DNA of 50,551 nucleotides from assembly GCA_902775555.1 (NCBI GenBank), contig CACYMQ010000014.1:1-50551 (forward strand), read 5' to 3'. Shown here in pieces: positions 7,816 to 14,840 of the stretch. The position numbers and the translations under genes were made by a program. This stretch comes from an uncultured Lachnospiraceae bacterium (GTDB lineage Bacteria > Bacillota > Clostridia > Lachnospirales > Lachnospiraceae). Every line of letters begins with the position of its first letter. Within the stretch, counting starts at the first letter, position 1. Below the pieces are notes generated by a model. The model did not search any database, was not told where the DNA came from, and saw only the letters and a list, made by a program, of their open reading frames with translations.

Positions 7816-8814
7816 ATGACTTTGGGAGAAAAAATAAGAAAGTATCGCCTTCTACGCAACAAGACACAGAAACAGCTCGGTCTGGATATCGGCTTTTCCA
7901 AAACCGCAGCGGATGTTCGTGTTAATCAGTATGAAAATGATAAGGTTGTCCCAAAAGAAGATGTGATGGAAAAGCTTGCCAAGGCATTGGATGTTCATCC
8001 ATCTGCTATCAGCAATATCGATCTGCATTACGATATTGACCTGATCCGAGCGTTATTTCTTATGGAAGAACAATATGGCATGAAGATTGAACGGACACCC
8101 GAGCAAACTATGCTTCTCTTTGACAACCAACGGGAAGGAAATGAGAATATGAGCAGCTTCCTCTATGCCTGGTTCTCTCAGCGGAGAAGTGCTTACGCTT
8201 CCTCCGAAACACTTTCAGAAGCCGACCAAAAAAGGTACGATCTGTGGAAAGGGCGTTTTCCGAATGACCTCTTCACTTATTGGAGCGAAGAATACGACGC
8301 TCTGATAGAAAGCTATAACCCTTTGGTTCAAAGCCTGTTACGCCGCAAAGACAGGCGAATTACAAAATTATCCGAATTGATCAGCCATATCCGAGCGATG
8401 ATTGAGCAGGGGATACATGTAACCGCCCGTGACGAATTGTGGGGACCTGCAGACGGCGGACTCTCGCTTTCTTTTCTCATGGCAGAACTAAAAGACACTA
8501 CAAAAAAAGAAAGGCAGCAGGCTTTTGCCACCTTTCTGGTGGATATGGGAACATTGAAAGAATATGGGATGGAGATTCGTAACAACTTCACACTTGACGA
8601 ATCTGGGATTCACATAAGCTATACCCTGCGCCTCTCATGTCTGGCAGCAATCCATACCGATATTAACAAGGCCACATTCTTCATTATGGGAGAGAATCAC
8701 AGCGACTGGGATGCGAAAGTCTTTGAAGCTGAATACAGGGAATGCCTTCGAAATTATGAGATTGATATCCAGAATGAACTTAAGAAGAGCTCGTCCGGAA
8801 AACGAACGAGCTGA
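7816..8814 (+). CDS. XRE/Cro-CI-type helix-turn-helix regulator with unclassified C-terminal domain
   Basis: 332 residues. The N-terminal ~65 residues are a Cro/CI helix-turn-helix (MTLGEKIRKYRLLRNKTQ, then VRVNQYENDKVVPKEDVM and LAKALDVHPSAISN). Residues 80-332 show no domain I know; they are mostly helical, end SSGKRTS and have no membrane segments. The start is ATG 7816 with TCAGGAGGATTC just upstream; upstream in-frame codons lack a ribosome-binding site. The AT-rich leader 7630-7800 holds a possible promoter (TTGTTT, 17 bp, TATGGT). Being divergent from the 7063-7575 operon, it is probably the control protein of the mobile region. Confidence 0.85.
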   Translation: MTLGEKIRKYRLLRNKTQKQLGLDIGFSKTAADVRVNQYENDKVVPKEDVMEKLAKALDVHPSAISNIDLHYDIDLIRALFLMEEQYGMKIERTPEQTMLLFDNQREGNENMSSFLYAWFSQRRSAYASSETLSEADQKRYDLWKGRFPNDLFTYWSEEYDALIESYNPLVQSLLRRKDRRITKLSELISHIRAMIEQGIHVTARDELWGPADGGLSLSFLMAELKDTTKKERQQAFATFLVDMGTLKEYGMEIRNNFTLDESGIHISYTLRLSCLAAIHTDINKATFFIMGENHSDWDAKVFEAEYRECLRNYEIDIQNELKKSSSGKRTS

Positions 8815-8835
8815 TAGCATACCCAGCCACATTAA

Positions 8836-9165
8836 ATTTCTACCCAGTGGGTAGAAATTATCCTTCATCCGGAGCAGGAAGTTAGCGTCGGCGGCACTAT
8901 CTTTTTGGAGCCATTGGCTCCAAATTTCCCTTCATGCCGTTCTGGGGCATTGCCCCAGAATTTCAATCACGAAAAAATATGTATAGACGCCCCTGTTTAT
9001 CTCCGGAAGTCTGGAGCATTGCATATCCTGTATAAAAGTTAGACCCAGTGGGTCCAACTTTCCGGCTGAATCTACTGCATGCATCTGACACCCGATGCTG
9101 ATAATTATTTTGGAGCCATTGGCTCCAAATTTCCCTTTATGTCATTCTGGGGCATTGCCCCAGAA
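8836..9165. repeat. Palindrome cluster A (triloop hairpins with variable stems)
   Basis: Five palindromes lie in the untranslated stretch after the XRE gene. They are TTTCTACCC-AGT-GGGTAGAAA (8838-8858 core), TTGGAGCC-ATT-GGCTCCAA at 8905-8923 and again at 9110-9128, TTCTGGGGC-ATT-GCCCCAGAA at 8940-8960 and 9145-9165, plus an imperfect GACCC-AGT-GGGTC element at 9036-9060. The 8905-8960 and 9110-9165 units are two copies of one ~56-bp block. Stems end in AAATTTCC or similar. A half copy at 9222-9232 is broken. No T-tracts follow, so they are not simple terminators. Nothing coding was found in 8815-9533. Confidence 0.75.
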
Positions 9166-9236
9166 ATTCTATCAAATTGCTCGGGCCCTTTGCCCCCGAA
9201 AAGACATGCCCATATGACATTTTGGAGCCATTTCTA

Positions 9237-9273
9237 CTCATGCCAAAAAAAGTGAAATCCTGACAAGCAGCGT
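9237..9273. repeat. Left copy of ~37-bp direct repeat bracketing the peptide/two-component segment
   Basis: CTCATGCC followed by AGTGAAATCCTGACAAGCAG and CGT. A near-identical segment lies at 13748-13784 (CTCAAGCC, TGTGAAGTCCTGACAAGCAA, CGT) in the same orientation, 4.5 kb away. The core 22 bp differ at two positions. Confidence 0.65.
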
Positions 9274-9364
9274 CTCCAACTTAAGAGGTATCAAAGAATC
9301 AGCCCCTTTCTACTCAAATCAGTCCTGTCAGTATCGATTCATATTGTTTATCTTGCAAAATATC

Positions 9365-9388
9365 AAGGGCTATGTCTCCATAGCCCTT
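9365..9388. repeat. 10-bp inverted repeat with 4-nt loop
   Basis: AAGGGCTATG-TCTC-CATAGCCCTT. It is followed by A residues on the plus strand and by no T-tract on the minus strand, so terminator function is doubtful. The rest of 9389-9533 shows nothing. Confidence 0.6.
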
Positions 9389-9533
9389 AAAAAATGAAGC
9401 CATTGTAGCGGCATCACTGCTTTTGAATGTCCACTCACGGCAGGCCTCTCTATTAACTGCATTTTAACAAATACAACGCTTTTGTCAAACAATTACCGGG
9501 TACAGAAAACCACACACCACGAAATACAATCTT

Positions 9534-9810
9534 TCACCCCTCCGACATTTTTATATTCACCCCGTTCATTGCCGCGATCTTATTCTCCTTCATGACACGG
9601 GTGTACAGATTGAGCGTGATTGAAATATCCTTATGTCCCATGATATTGGAAAGGATCTTGTAATCCTGCGGCCGTTGCTCTATGAATCGTGTAGCGAATG
9701 TAATCCGGAGTGCATGGCAGGTACAATGCACCCAATTCTCCCACCCGCAGTCCAGTCAACAACATCAGCTTAAAGCAGTTAAGATAGACACTTCGGGTAA
9801 CCATATCATC
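9534..9810 (-). pseudogene. Tyrosine recombinase (phage-type integrase) remnant
   Basis: Reading leftward, 9810-9722 encodes LNCFKLMLLTGLRVGELGAL, the first catalytic arginine box. It then shifts frame directly into CHALRITFATRFIEQ...GHKDISITLNLYTRV (9720-9560), which is the H-x-L-R box and the region of the nucleophile Tyr. The roughly 70-100 residues that normally separate these boxes are missing and the frame changes at the junction, so there has been an internal deletion plus frameshift. The N-terminal core-binding domain is absent too. It ends at a normal stop (9534). The gene is dead, but it shows that a second kind of integrating element once occupied this place. Confidence 0.85.
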
Positions 9811-9907
9811 TTACGATCATAGTCACCCGAAGCCGGTGTTCTTTCTGTTTGTCATTTAACTTTTCTTATTTCCCTATTGCCTGCGGTTTTTGTAACTCTT
9901 CGTAGTA

Positions 9908-9982
9908 TCAGCCCCAGATGTCAATAACAATTAGAAAGCTGAACAGTGCGCATCCGCCGCCAAAGATCAATGCTGAAATCAT
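9908..9982 (-). CDS. Small hydrophobic peptide 4 (24 aa)
   Basis: Starts at ATG 9982 with GGAGG eight bases upstream; an ATG at 9988 in the same frame is too close to the GGAGG. The sequence begins MISALIFGGGCALFSFLIV and ends IDIWG. It is a single membrane-spanning-length hydrophobic stretch with a GGG core and one Cys. It is the last of four such peptides and ends about 100 bp before the integrase remnant. Too short for gene finders. The start signal, rather than similarity, is the evidence that it is translated. No known family was recognised. Confidence 0.65.
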   Translation of the reverse strand: MISALIFGGGCALFSFLIVIDIWG

Positions 9983-10027
9983 TATCATACCCTCCGATCT
10001 TTTCATATTTTTATCGTGATTTATTGA

Positions 10028-10108
10028 TTACTTGAAAAAATGAATGAATGTGAATCCTGCCCCGGCACCGATTGCTGTACCGATAATTGCTGTTACGAGT
10101 ACTGCCAT
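10028..10108 (-). CDS. Small hydrophobic peptide 3 (26 aa)
   Basis: Starts at ATG 10108 behind AGGAGGG (nine-base gap). It begins MAVLVTAIIGTAIGAGAGFT and ends FIHFFK, with stop TAA. It has one hydrophobic helix with the G-x-G-x-G core and a basic C-terminal residue. It is third in the series, 45 bp before peptide 4. Peptides 2 and 3 share the pattern hydrophobic-G-A-G-A-hydrophobic with a Lys-bearing end, suggesting they are paralogues. Confidence 0.68.
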   Translation of the reverse strand: MAVLVTAIIGTAIGAGAGFTFIHFFK

Positions 10109-10157
10109 TTTCCTTTCCCTCCTTTGAGTTGTATGTGTTGTTATGTTTTTCCTTCTC

Positions 10158-10229
10158 CTACAGTTTCTTACAAAGCATTACCAGTGTAAGCACTGCTCCT
10201 GCACCGAATACGCAACCTGCTACGATCAT
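10158..10229 (-). CDS. Small hydrophobic peptide 2 (23 aa)
   Basis: Starts at ATG 10229 with AGGAGG eight bases upstream. It begins MIVAGCVFGAGAVLTLVML and ends CKKL, with stop TAG. It is hydrophobic with a F-G-A-G-A core, two Cys and a KK-L tail, consistent with an inner-leaflet positive end. Second in the series. Confidence 0.68.
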   Translation of the reverse strand: MIVAGCVFGAGAVLTLVMLCKKL

Positions 10230-10269
10230 TGTTTCTGCCTCCTTCCTTCAGCTTTTTACTTTATTCCGT

Positions 10270-10332
10270 TCAAATGAAAAAACTCAAGATTCCGATCCCC
10301 AGAGGGATAAATGTAGCTATAGTCATTCCCAT
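10270..10332 (-). CDS. Small hydrophobic peptide 1 (20 aa)
   Basis: First of the four. ATG 10332 lies eight bases after AGGAGG and 40-odd nt after the predicted transcription start. The 20 residues run MGMTIATFIPLGIGILSFFI with stop TGA: one very hydrophobic segment containing P-L-G-I-G and no charged residue. Such peptides can be type I toxins, signal peptides or membrane-complex subunits. Nothing in the sequence decides which. Confidence 0.65.
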   Translation of the reverse strand: MGMTIATFIPLGIGILSFFI

Positions 10333-10376
10333 TGCTCTTTCCTCCTTGCCAAAACTCGTTTGTTTTTCTTTCTGTG

Positions 10377-10405
10377 ATCATAAAATAACATATCGATCAT
10401 TGCAA
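10377..10405 (-). promoter_or_regulatory. Promoter of the four-peptide operon
   Basis: Minus strand TTGCAA (10405-10400), exactly 17 bp, TATGAT (10382-10377). The start should fall near 10370, giving a leader of about 38 nt before peptide 1. No other gene lies in this direction, so the promoter supports the peptides being real. Confidence 0.7.
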
Positions 10406-10502
10406 AAACCTTGCAGATATTCACATTTCAAAAAAATTTTTTTCCAGGACAAACGACACCGGAATCCGCTTAGCTGCAATACTGCTGGCAGGAGGCGTGA
10501 TG

Positions 10503-10565
10503 ATGCTGGTAGCTATGATGGTACTCCTTCCTGCAGGAACCAGCCTGGCATGGCTCATCACCTGA
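10503..10565 (+). CDS. Possible fifth hydrophobic peptide, opposite strand (20 aa)
   Basis: GGAGG at 10491-10495 precedes ATG 10503 (seven bases). The product begins MLVAMMVLLPAGTSLAW and ends LIT. The frame is also open upstream (NDTGIRLAAILLAGGV), so it may instead be the tail of a decayed membrane protein. No promoter was found. It is placed between the kinase terminator and the peptide promoter, pointing at the kinase gene. Confidence 0.35.
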   Translation: MLVAMMVLLPAGTSLAWLIT

Positions 10566-10574
10566 GGCAGGCAC

Positions 10575-10610
10575 AAAAAAGGAGCATAGCGGAATTGCTA
10601 CGCTCCTTTT
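10575..10610 (-). terminator. Intrinsic terminator of the response regulator/kinase operon
   Basis: Minus strand AAAAGGAGCGTAGC, loop, GCTATGCTCCTTTT, then further T residues. The upstream arm overlaps the stop codon of the kinase (10598-10600), so termination is tightly packed onto the end of the gene. Confidence 0.85.
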
Positions 10611-12286
10611 GGGCTGCTTTCATCCTTTTGCCCGGAATCATTTTTCGGAATGACGATCCTTGCAGTGGTGCCTTCTCCCACAACGCTTGTGATGATCACA
10701 TCTGCATTACATTGATCATGAAGGCGTTTTCTGGTATTCTCCATACCGACATGAGAACGTCCGTCGCTCCTGGTCATCCGGATCTGATCGGCCGCAGCAA
10801 CATCGAACCCGACTCCGTTATCGGAGACGATAACCTCGTAGGATGTTTCGTTCTCACGGGTGGCGATGGTCACGGTGCCTCCGCCTTTTTTCATGCCCAC
10901 GCCGTGTTTTACCGCATTTTCCACAAGGGGCTGGACACTGAGCTGGGGAAGGGAGAAGGAAGTGGGCCCGATGTCGTATTCCACCTTCAGCTTGTCGGCA
11001 AACCGCAGCTGTTCAATATAGACATATTTTTTCAGATGCTCCAGTTCCACGGAAAAAGGAACCGGGGCTTTTTGCTTCAGGGAATCCATATTACCCCGCA
11101 GATAGTCGGCGAAGATGACGGTGGCTTCCTGCGCCTTTTCCGGATCGAGTTCACACATCATGGCAATGGAGGTGAGCGCATTGTACATAAAATGAGGCTG
11201 AATCTGGCTCACCATGACGCTGACCTGTGCTTCGTAAAGCTCCTTCTGGATCCGTTCCTGTTCACCGGCCAGCCGGATATTCTCCTCGGTATAATCGTGA
11301 ATCTCCTGTACCATCCCCCGGATGTCGTCCGAGAGCAGACCAAACTCATTTCTCTCTGTGATCTCGGCGGTCCGGGCAAGGGTTTCTTCGGTATCCTTAT
11401 CCTTTGTATAATCCCGGACTATACTCTGAATCTTGGTGAGGGGACGTATGGATTTTCTGTATAGAACGGTAAGGATTATGATCATGGCAAGGATCAGACC
11501 GCCGATGCCGAGGATCCATGCCAGCTTCATGGAGTCGAGGATGGAATTCTGGATGGCCTCCCAATCATATACCAGACCGATGGCGCCACGGAGCTTTCCG
11601 TTCATGTACAGTGGCATATAACCGATGTAGTAATTGCCCTTCAGGGGGATATCGGCGGACCGTTCAAATACGATATCCCGGGAGTCACCCGTCAGTATAC
11701 TTTCTATGGCCGGATGTGAGGTGGCAGAAAGATCAAAATAGTCTCCGGCTTTTATGTCACCCTCATTTCTCTTGGTTTTAAACAGAACCTGACCCCTGTA
11801 AGGGTCCGTCAGATCAACGACGAAGATATCGGAATAATTCTGATCACGGTACGCTGCATCCAGAACCATCTGGGTGTCTTTGTAAAAGATTTTTGTACAG
11901 TAGGACTGAACAATCCCCGGCGCACGTATGAGCCAGTCATATGTCCAGGCACCATATATGGCTTTCTCTGCTTCTTCCATATATGCCGAAACTTCTTCAT
12001 CAGTGTATTCCGAGGTAGCCGAAGAAATATCCTTCTCTACGGAATCATAGAGCCATTCCAGTTTATTGTCATTGGACTCATCCTCCTTAAACCCGGCAAA
12101 GTTTCCCTGGTATATCATATTTAACAGAATCTTCATATGATCATCCTGGGCTTTCAGGTAGCCGTCCACCGAGGAATAGTAGATCACTGCAAATATCCCT
12201 GCCATAAGAAGAAGAAAGACGGGGAGAAGAACCACACCTATCTGAAAGAGCAGCTTTCGTTTTTTCTTTTTTTTATCCTGCTTCAT
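10598..12286 (-). CDS. Sensor histidine kinase, LytS/YesM type (His_kinase + HATPase)
   Basis: 562 residues. The first membrane segment is at about 15-37 and an extracytoplasmic sensor region at about 40-255 (Cache-like: FVVDLTDPYRGQVLF, GYMPLYMNGKLRGAIGLVYD). The second membrane segment is at about 257-280, followed by a HAMP linker. The phospho-acceptor domain has QIQPHFMYNALTS, and the ATPase domain has PLVENAVKHG and SDNGVGFD. It autophosphorylates on His and passes the phosphate to the response regulator encoded 23 bp upstream. ATG 12286 is preferred over GTG 12289 because GAGG lies seven bases before it. The ligand is unknown. Peptide genes 1-4 begin 266 bp after its stop, behind their own promoter. 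Confidence 0.93.
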   Translation of the reverse strand: MKQDKKKKKRKLLFQIGVVLLPVFLLLMAGIFAVIYYSSVDGYLKAQDDHMKILLNMIYQGNFAGFKEDESNDNKLEWLYDSVEKDISSATSEYTDEEVSAYMEEAEKAIYGAWTYDWLIRAPGIVQSYCTKIFYKDTQMVLDAAYRDQNYSDIFVVDLTDPYRGQVLFKTKRNEGDIKAGDYFDLSATSHPAIESILTGDSRDIVFERSADIPLKGNYYIGYMPLYMNGKLRGAIGLVYDWEAIQNSILDSMKLAWILGIGGLILAMIIILTVLYRKSIRPLTKIQSIVRDYTKDKDTEETLARTAEITERNEFGLLSDDIRGMVQEIHDYTEENIRLAGEQERIQKELYEAQVSVMVSQIQPHFMYNALTSIAMMCELDPEKAQEATVIFADYLRGNMDSLKQKAPVPFSVELEHLKKYVYIEQLRFADKLKVEYDIGPTSFSLPQLSVQPLVENAVKHGVGMKKGGGTVTIATRENETSYEVIVSDNGVGFDVAAADQIRMTRSDGRSHVGMENTRKRLHDQCNADVIITSVVGEGTTARIVIPKNDSGQKDESSPKGA

Positions 12287-12309
12287 CACATTACCTCAAA
12301 CTCCGGTGA

Positions 12310-13083
12310 TCATAGGCCGAAATCAGCCCAGTAATACTGGCTCATATATTCGCACTGATAGGCGTTGACGGCTCCGGGGTCCAGCTCCAGAAAACGGTAA
12401 ACGTCGCAGTCCAGTACCTCGGGGTTTACGGCAAAGGCGTTGTAGGTATGGACCACGGCAGCTTCTGCCCCAACAGCCCGAAGGCTTTTTATCATGGAAT
12501 AGCTATAGGTCTGGATCATATTCTGCAGTTTTTTCTCATAAGGTTCGTCTTCATAAAGGGCAGAAAAGATCTCCCGGGAAGTACAGGCGGTTCCTCTTTT
12601 ATGAACCAGATAGGCAAAGAGCTCCTTGGATTTGCTGCGTTCGAATCGGACGCGGGCTCCGTCAGGAGTAAAGACGTCAAAGTTGCCGAAGCACTGAACA
12701 CGCAGCAGTACATTTTCCTTCGGAGCGATGGGGAAGCGGAGATCCGACAGTTCCTTTTCAATCTTTGCTTTGCTTACCGGCTTCATGATATATCCACTGG
12801 CGTGAAGACTCATGGCATCTCCGGTGTACTCGGAAAAACCCGTGACGAAGATCAGGTTCATCTTCGGATTGACGTCCTTCAGGCGCTTGGCCAGCTCCAC
12901 GCCGTTCATCCCGCGCATATGAATATCAAGAAATGCGATATCACAGCCGTTCTTCTTTGCGTCGGCAAGAAGCTCTTCCTGGTCCTCAAAGGCATTTACA
13001 TCTGCTGTCGGAACTGCCTTTCGGATGGATTTCTCGAGTAGCTGCAGGGCGAGTGGTTCATCATCTACACACAAGATTCTCAT
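12310..13083 (-). CDS. Response regulator with CheY receiver and SARP/OmpR-like winged-helix output
   Basis: 257 residues. The receiver domain is at about 1-120, with acidic DD near the N-terminus (ILCVDDEPLALQLL), the phospho-acceptor Asp in IAFLDIHMRGMNGVELA, and the K of IMKPVSK. From about 125 a winged-helix domain follows (VQCFGNFDVFTPDG, FERSKSKELFAYLVHKRG, SREIFSALYED), as in SARP-type regulators. The rest, to FLELDPGAVNAYQC, is short for a BTAD domain. It is the first gene of the operon, 23 bp ahead of the kinase. LytS-type kinases usually pair with LytTR or AraC outputs, so a SARP-like output is less usual. Its likely targets are nearby promoters, including its own and perhaps that of the small peptides. 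Confidence 0.9.
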   Translation of the reverse strand: MRILCVDDEPLALQLLEKSIRKAVPTADVNAFEDQEELLADAKKNGCDIAFLDIHMRGMNGVELAKRLKDVNPKMNLIFVTGFSEYTGDAMSLHASGYIMKPVSKAKIEKELSDLRFPIAPKENVLLRVQCFGNFDVFTPDGARVRFERSKSKELFAYLVHKRGTACTSREIFSALYEDEPYEKKLQNMIQTYSYSMIKSLRAVGAEAAVVHTYNAFAVNPEVLDCDVYRFLELDPGAVNAYQCEYMSQYYWADFGL

Positions 13084-13140
13084 TTCAGAGATTCTCCTTC
13101 CTCATGGTTTTTAATAACGTTTTTCAGATTTACCTCTTGT

Positions 13141-13169
13141 ATAATACCATTATTTCGGCTCAATCACAA
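13141..13169 (-). promoter_or_regulatory. Promoter of the two-component operon
   Basis: Minus strand TTGTGA (13169-13164), 17 bp, TATTAT (13146-13141), about 55 bp before the response-regulator ATG. Confidence 0.75.
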
Positions 13170-13176
13170 ATTCTGT

Positions 13177-13500
13177 GTGATGGCTGATTCCGGACATCCG
13201 GGAACTTCTCACGGTAAACGGATTCGATATGGCAGCTGTAACAAAGGATGCGGTTCTGGTCACCTCCGATTCAACGACGGTTACCCCATTTTATACCCCA
13301 TTCTTCTGGGGTATATCTTAACCTACTATAAACAACGACAAACAACCATAAACTATAATGAGCACCATTGTGTGTTTACAAGCCCAGTAAAATAGGCATT
13401 TATAGTCAAAAAAAACGGATCCTGAAAAATGAAAAGCGGCGGACAACCGGTGCTACTATTCCACCTATCATCTGCCGCAAATATTTTAATCCCGAAACCA
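13177..13500. other. Non-coding stretch with one inverted repeat
   Basis: No gene is supported here. ATACCCCA-TTCTT-TGGGGTAT (about 13296-13316) can form an 8-bp hairpin with a five- to six-nt loop, without a T-tract. The remainder shows nothing recognisable. Confidence 0.5.
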
Positions 13501-13509
13501 CTCATCGAT

Positions 13510-13674
13510 TTTCTACCCACTGGGTAGAAATTTCCGGTCCCGTGATCTGCTGCCTATTTTCTACCCACTGGGTAGAAATTTCCGATTCCGTGATCTGCCG
13601 CCTATTTTCTACCCACTGGGTAGAAATTTCCGATTCCGTGATCTGCCGCCTATTTTCTACCCACTGGGTAGAAA
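13510..13674. repeat. Four-copy 48-bp tandem array centred on a 21-bp palindrome
   Basis: TTTCTACCC-ACT-GGGTAGAAA occurs at 13510, 13558, 13606 and 13654, exactly 48 bp apart. The between-palindrome text (ATTTCCGATTCCGTGATCTG, CCGCCTAT) is almost unchanged. The period is a multiple of three, so a frame stays open through the array (repeating FSTHWVEIS), but no start signal supports translation. The same palindrome with G in place of the central C lies at 8838-8858. Confidence 0.85.
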
Positions 13675-13747
13675 TATACCATCATCATTTCCGGGGACTG
13701 TCCGGTGATTCGGCATACAAACTCAAGCCATTTTATACCCATTTCAA

Positions 13748-13803
13748 CTCAAGCCAAATCCTGTGAAGTCCTGACAAGCAACGTGCAAATGTTAAATTTG
13801 CAC
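13748..13803. repeat. Right copy of the ~37-bp direct repeat plus adjacent hairpin
   Basis: 13748-13784 matches 9237-9273 in the same orientation. It runs into a perfect 8-bp hairpin GTGCAAAT-GTTAA-ATTTGCAC at 13783-13803 that is not present beside the left copy. The following 13804-13925 shows nothing coding. Confidence 0.65.
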
Positions 13804-13926
13804 CGCTTGCTGGTGGCACAGCCCCCAGTCCCCCGTCTAATCTTCCTTCTTTACCGTAAAAAAACAAAAAAGAATGCTGAAGTTTTCTTTTTACCACTGA
13901 ACCTTATAGTTTTCTCCAAATGAACA

Positions 13927-13950
13927 GAACCCGGCGTATATAATGCCGGG
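13927..13950 (-). terminator. Hairpin after the cell-wall-binding remnant
   Basis: ACCCGGC and GCCGGGT pair around a 9-nt loop on the minus strand, about 22 bp past the stop. The following tract is only moderately T-rich. Confidence 0.5.
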
Positions 13951-13971
13951 TCCTGCCATAAATCTCAATGT

Positions 13972-14427
13972 TTACTTTGTGTAGCCCTTCTTGTCAAAGG
14001 TGTACTTCTTGCCGTCGATGGTGTAGGATTTGCTCTTTGCATACCATCCGTCCTTTGTTCCGTACCACCACTTGCTGCCGGACTTATGCCAGCTGTAGCG
14101 TACCGGATCCTTCCATGCGCCGGCCTTGTTAAGCCACCAGCCCTGAACGAATTCGTTCATCGCAATGTAGCCATCCGACTTAAAGTAGTACCAGTTTCCG
14201 TTGATCATCTTCCAGGTACTCTTCAGATACTCTTTTCCGTACAGGCCGAACCACCAGCCCTTGCTATCCTGCTTCCATCCGATCACGGCTGCCTTCTCAT
14301 CCCAGGCTCCGTTCTTTCCAAGATACCAGATCTTGCCGGATGCATCCTTCTGATAAGCATCTTTAAGCATATGACCTTCCTTATCGAAGAAGTACCACTC
14401 CCTGTTTCGACGGCGTACAATATCCAA
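13972..14427 (-). pseudogene. Remnant of a secreted protein with cell-wall-binding repeats
   Basis: About 151 residues of repeated aromatic units (REWYFFDKEGHMLKDAY, GNWYYFKSDGYIAMNEFVQ, KWWYGTKDGWYAKSK, ending YTFDKKGYTK), the choline/glucan-binding-like repeat seen in surface proteins of Lachnospiraceae. The reading frame has only a TTG at 14427 with no ribosome-binding site, no signal peptide and no N-terminal domain. Upstream DNA is filled with hairpins and no coding continuation was found. It is therefore read as the C-terminal remainder of a truncated surface protein, related in domain type to the intact protein at 45173-46771. Confidence 0.75.
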
Positions 14428-14571
14428 AGTAGGATGTGATATGGTTACTGGAAGGACAAGGCCAAAGAAATATGCCCTGACTAGCGCTCACAGAGCTCTC
14501 CGCCCTAAGATTCTCTTTGAAGTTCTCCACATTATTATAAAAAAGCTCGTTCTTTTTTCCAAACGACGGGG

Positions 14572-14738
14572 TCTGGGGCACCCCCAGAAGCAGTCTCCTG
14601 TACTCTCGGTCCCCGAGATGTACATGGAGGCGTTGCTTGTAAAAAGTCTACCAATTGCAGAGGCCCTCAAAACGGGACAAAAAACAATTGTTAAGCCTCA
14701 AATGAAGGTCACTACAGACTCCTGTCCCGATGGGACAG
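14572..14738. repeat. Palindrome cluster C (triloop hairpins)
   Basis: Three perfect triloop hairpins with unrelated stems: TCTGGGG-CAC-CCCCAGA (14572-14588), TCTCGG-TCC-CCGAGA (14604-14618) and CTGTCCC-GAT-GGGACAG (14722-14738), plus a weaker one near 14753-14771. They occupy the 475-bp gap 14428-14902, which otherwise holds no gene I can support. Confidence 0.6.
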
Positions 14739-14840
14739 CGAACAACTCGATTGGTGCCCCGATGGAACACCGATACACATAACGAGCACATCAGAAAACC
14801 CAAACACCTCATCCGAAAAGAAATTTCAAACAATCGCACA

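Noticed and set aside
9365-9388. Intrinsic terminator at the 10-bp inverted repeat
   Set aside because: Neither strand has a T-tract after the stem.
10229-11464. Long plus-strand frame (411 codons) across the peptide region and kinase gene
   Set aside because: Mostly antisense to the kinase, which has full domain support; no start signal, and residue pattern is that of a shadow frame.
13510-13674. CRISPR array
   Set aside because: Spacers between palindromes are nearly identical rather than unique, copy number is four, and no cas genes are present.
13368-13766. 132-residue plus-strand frame containing FSTHWVEIS repeats
   Set aside because: No ribosome-binding site or plausible start; the repetition is explained by the 48-bp palindromic array whose period is divisible by three.
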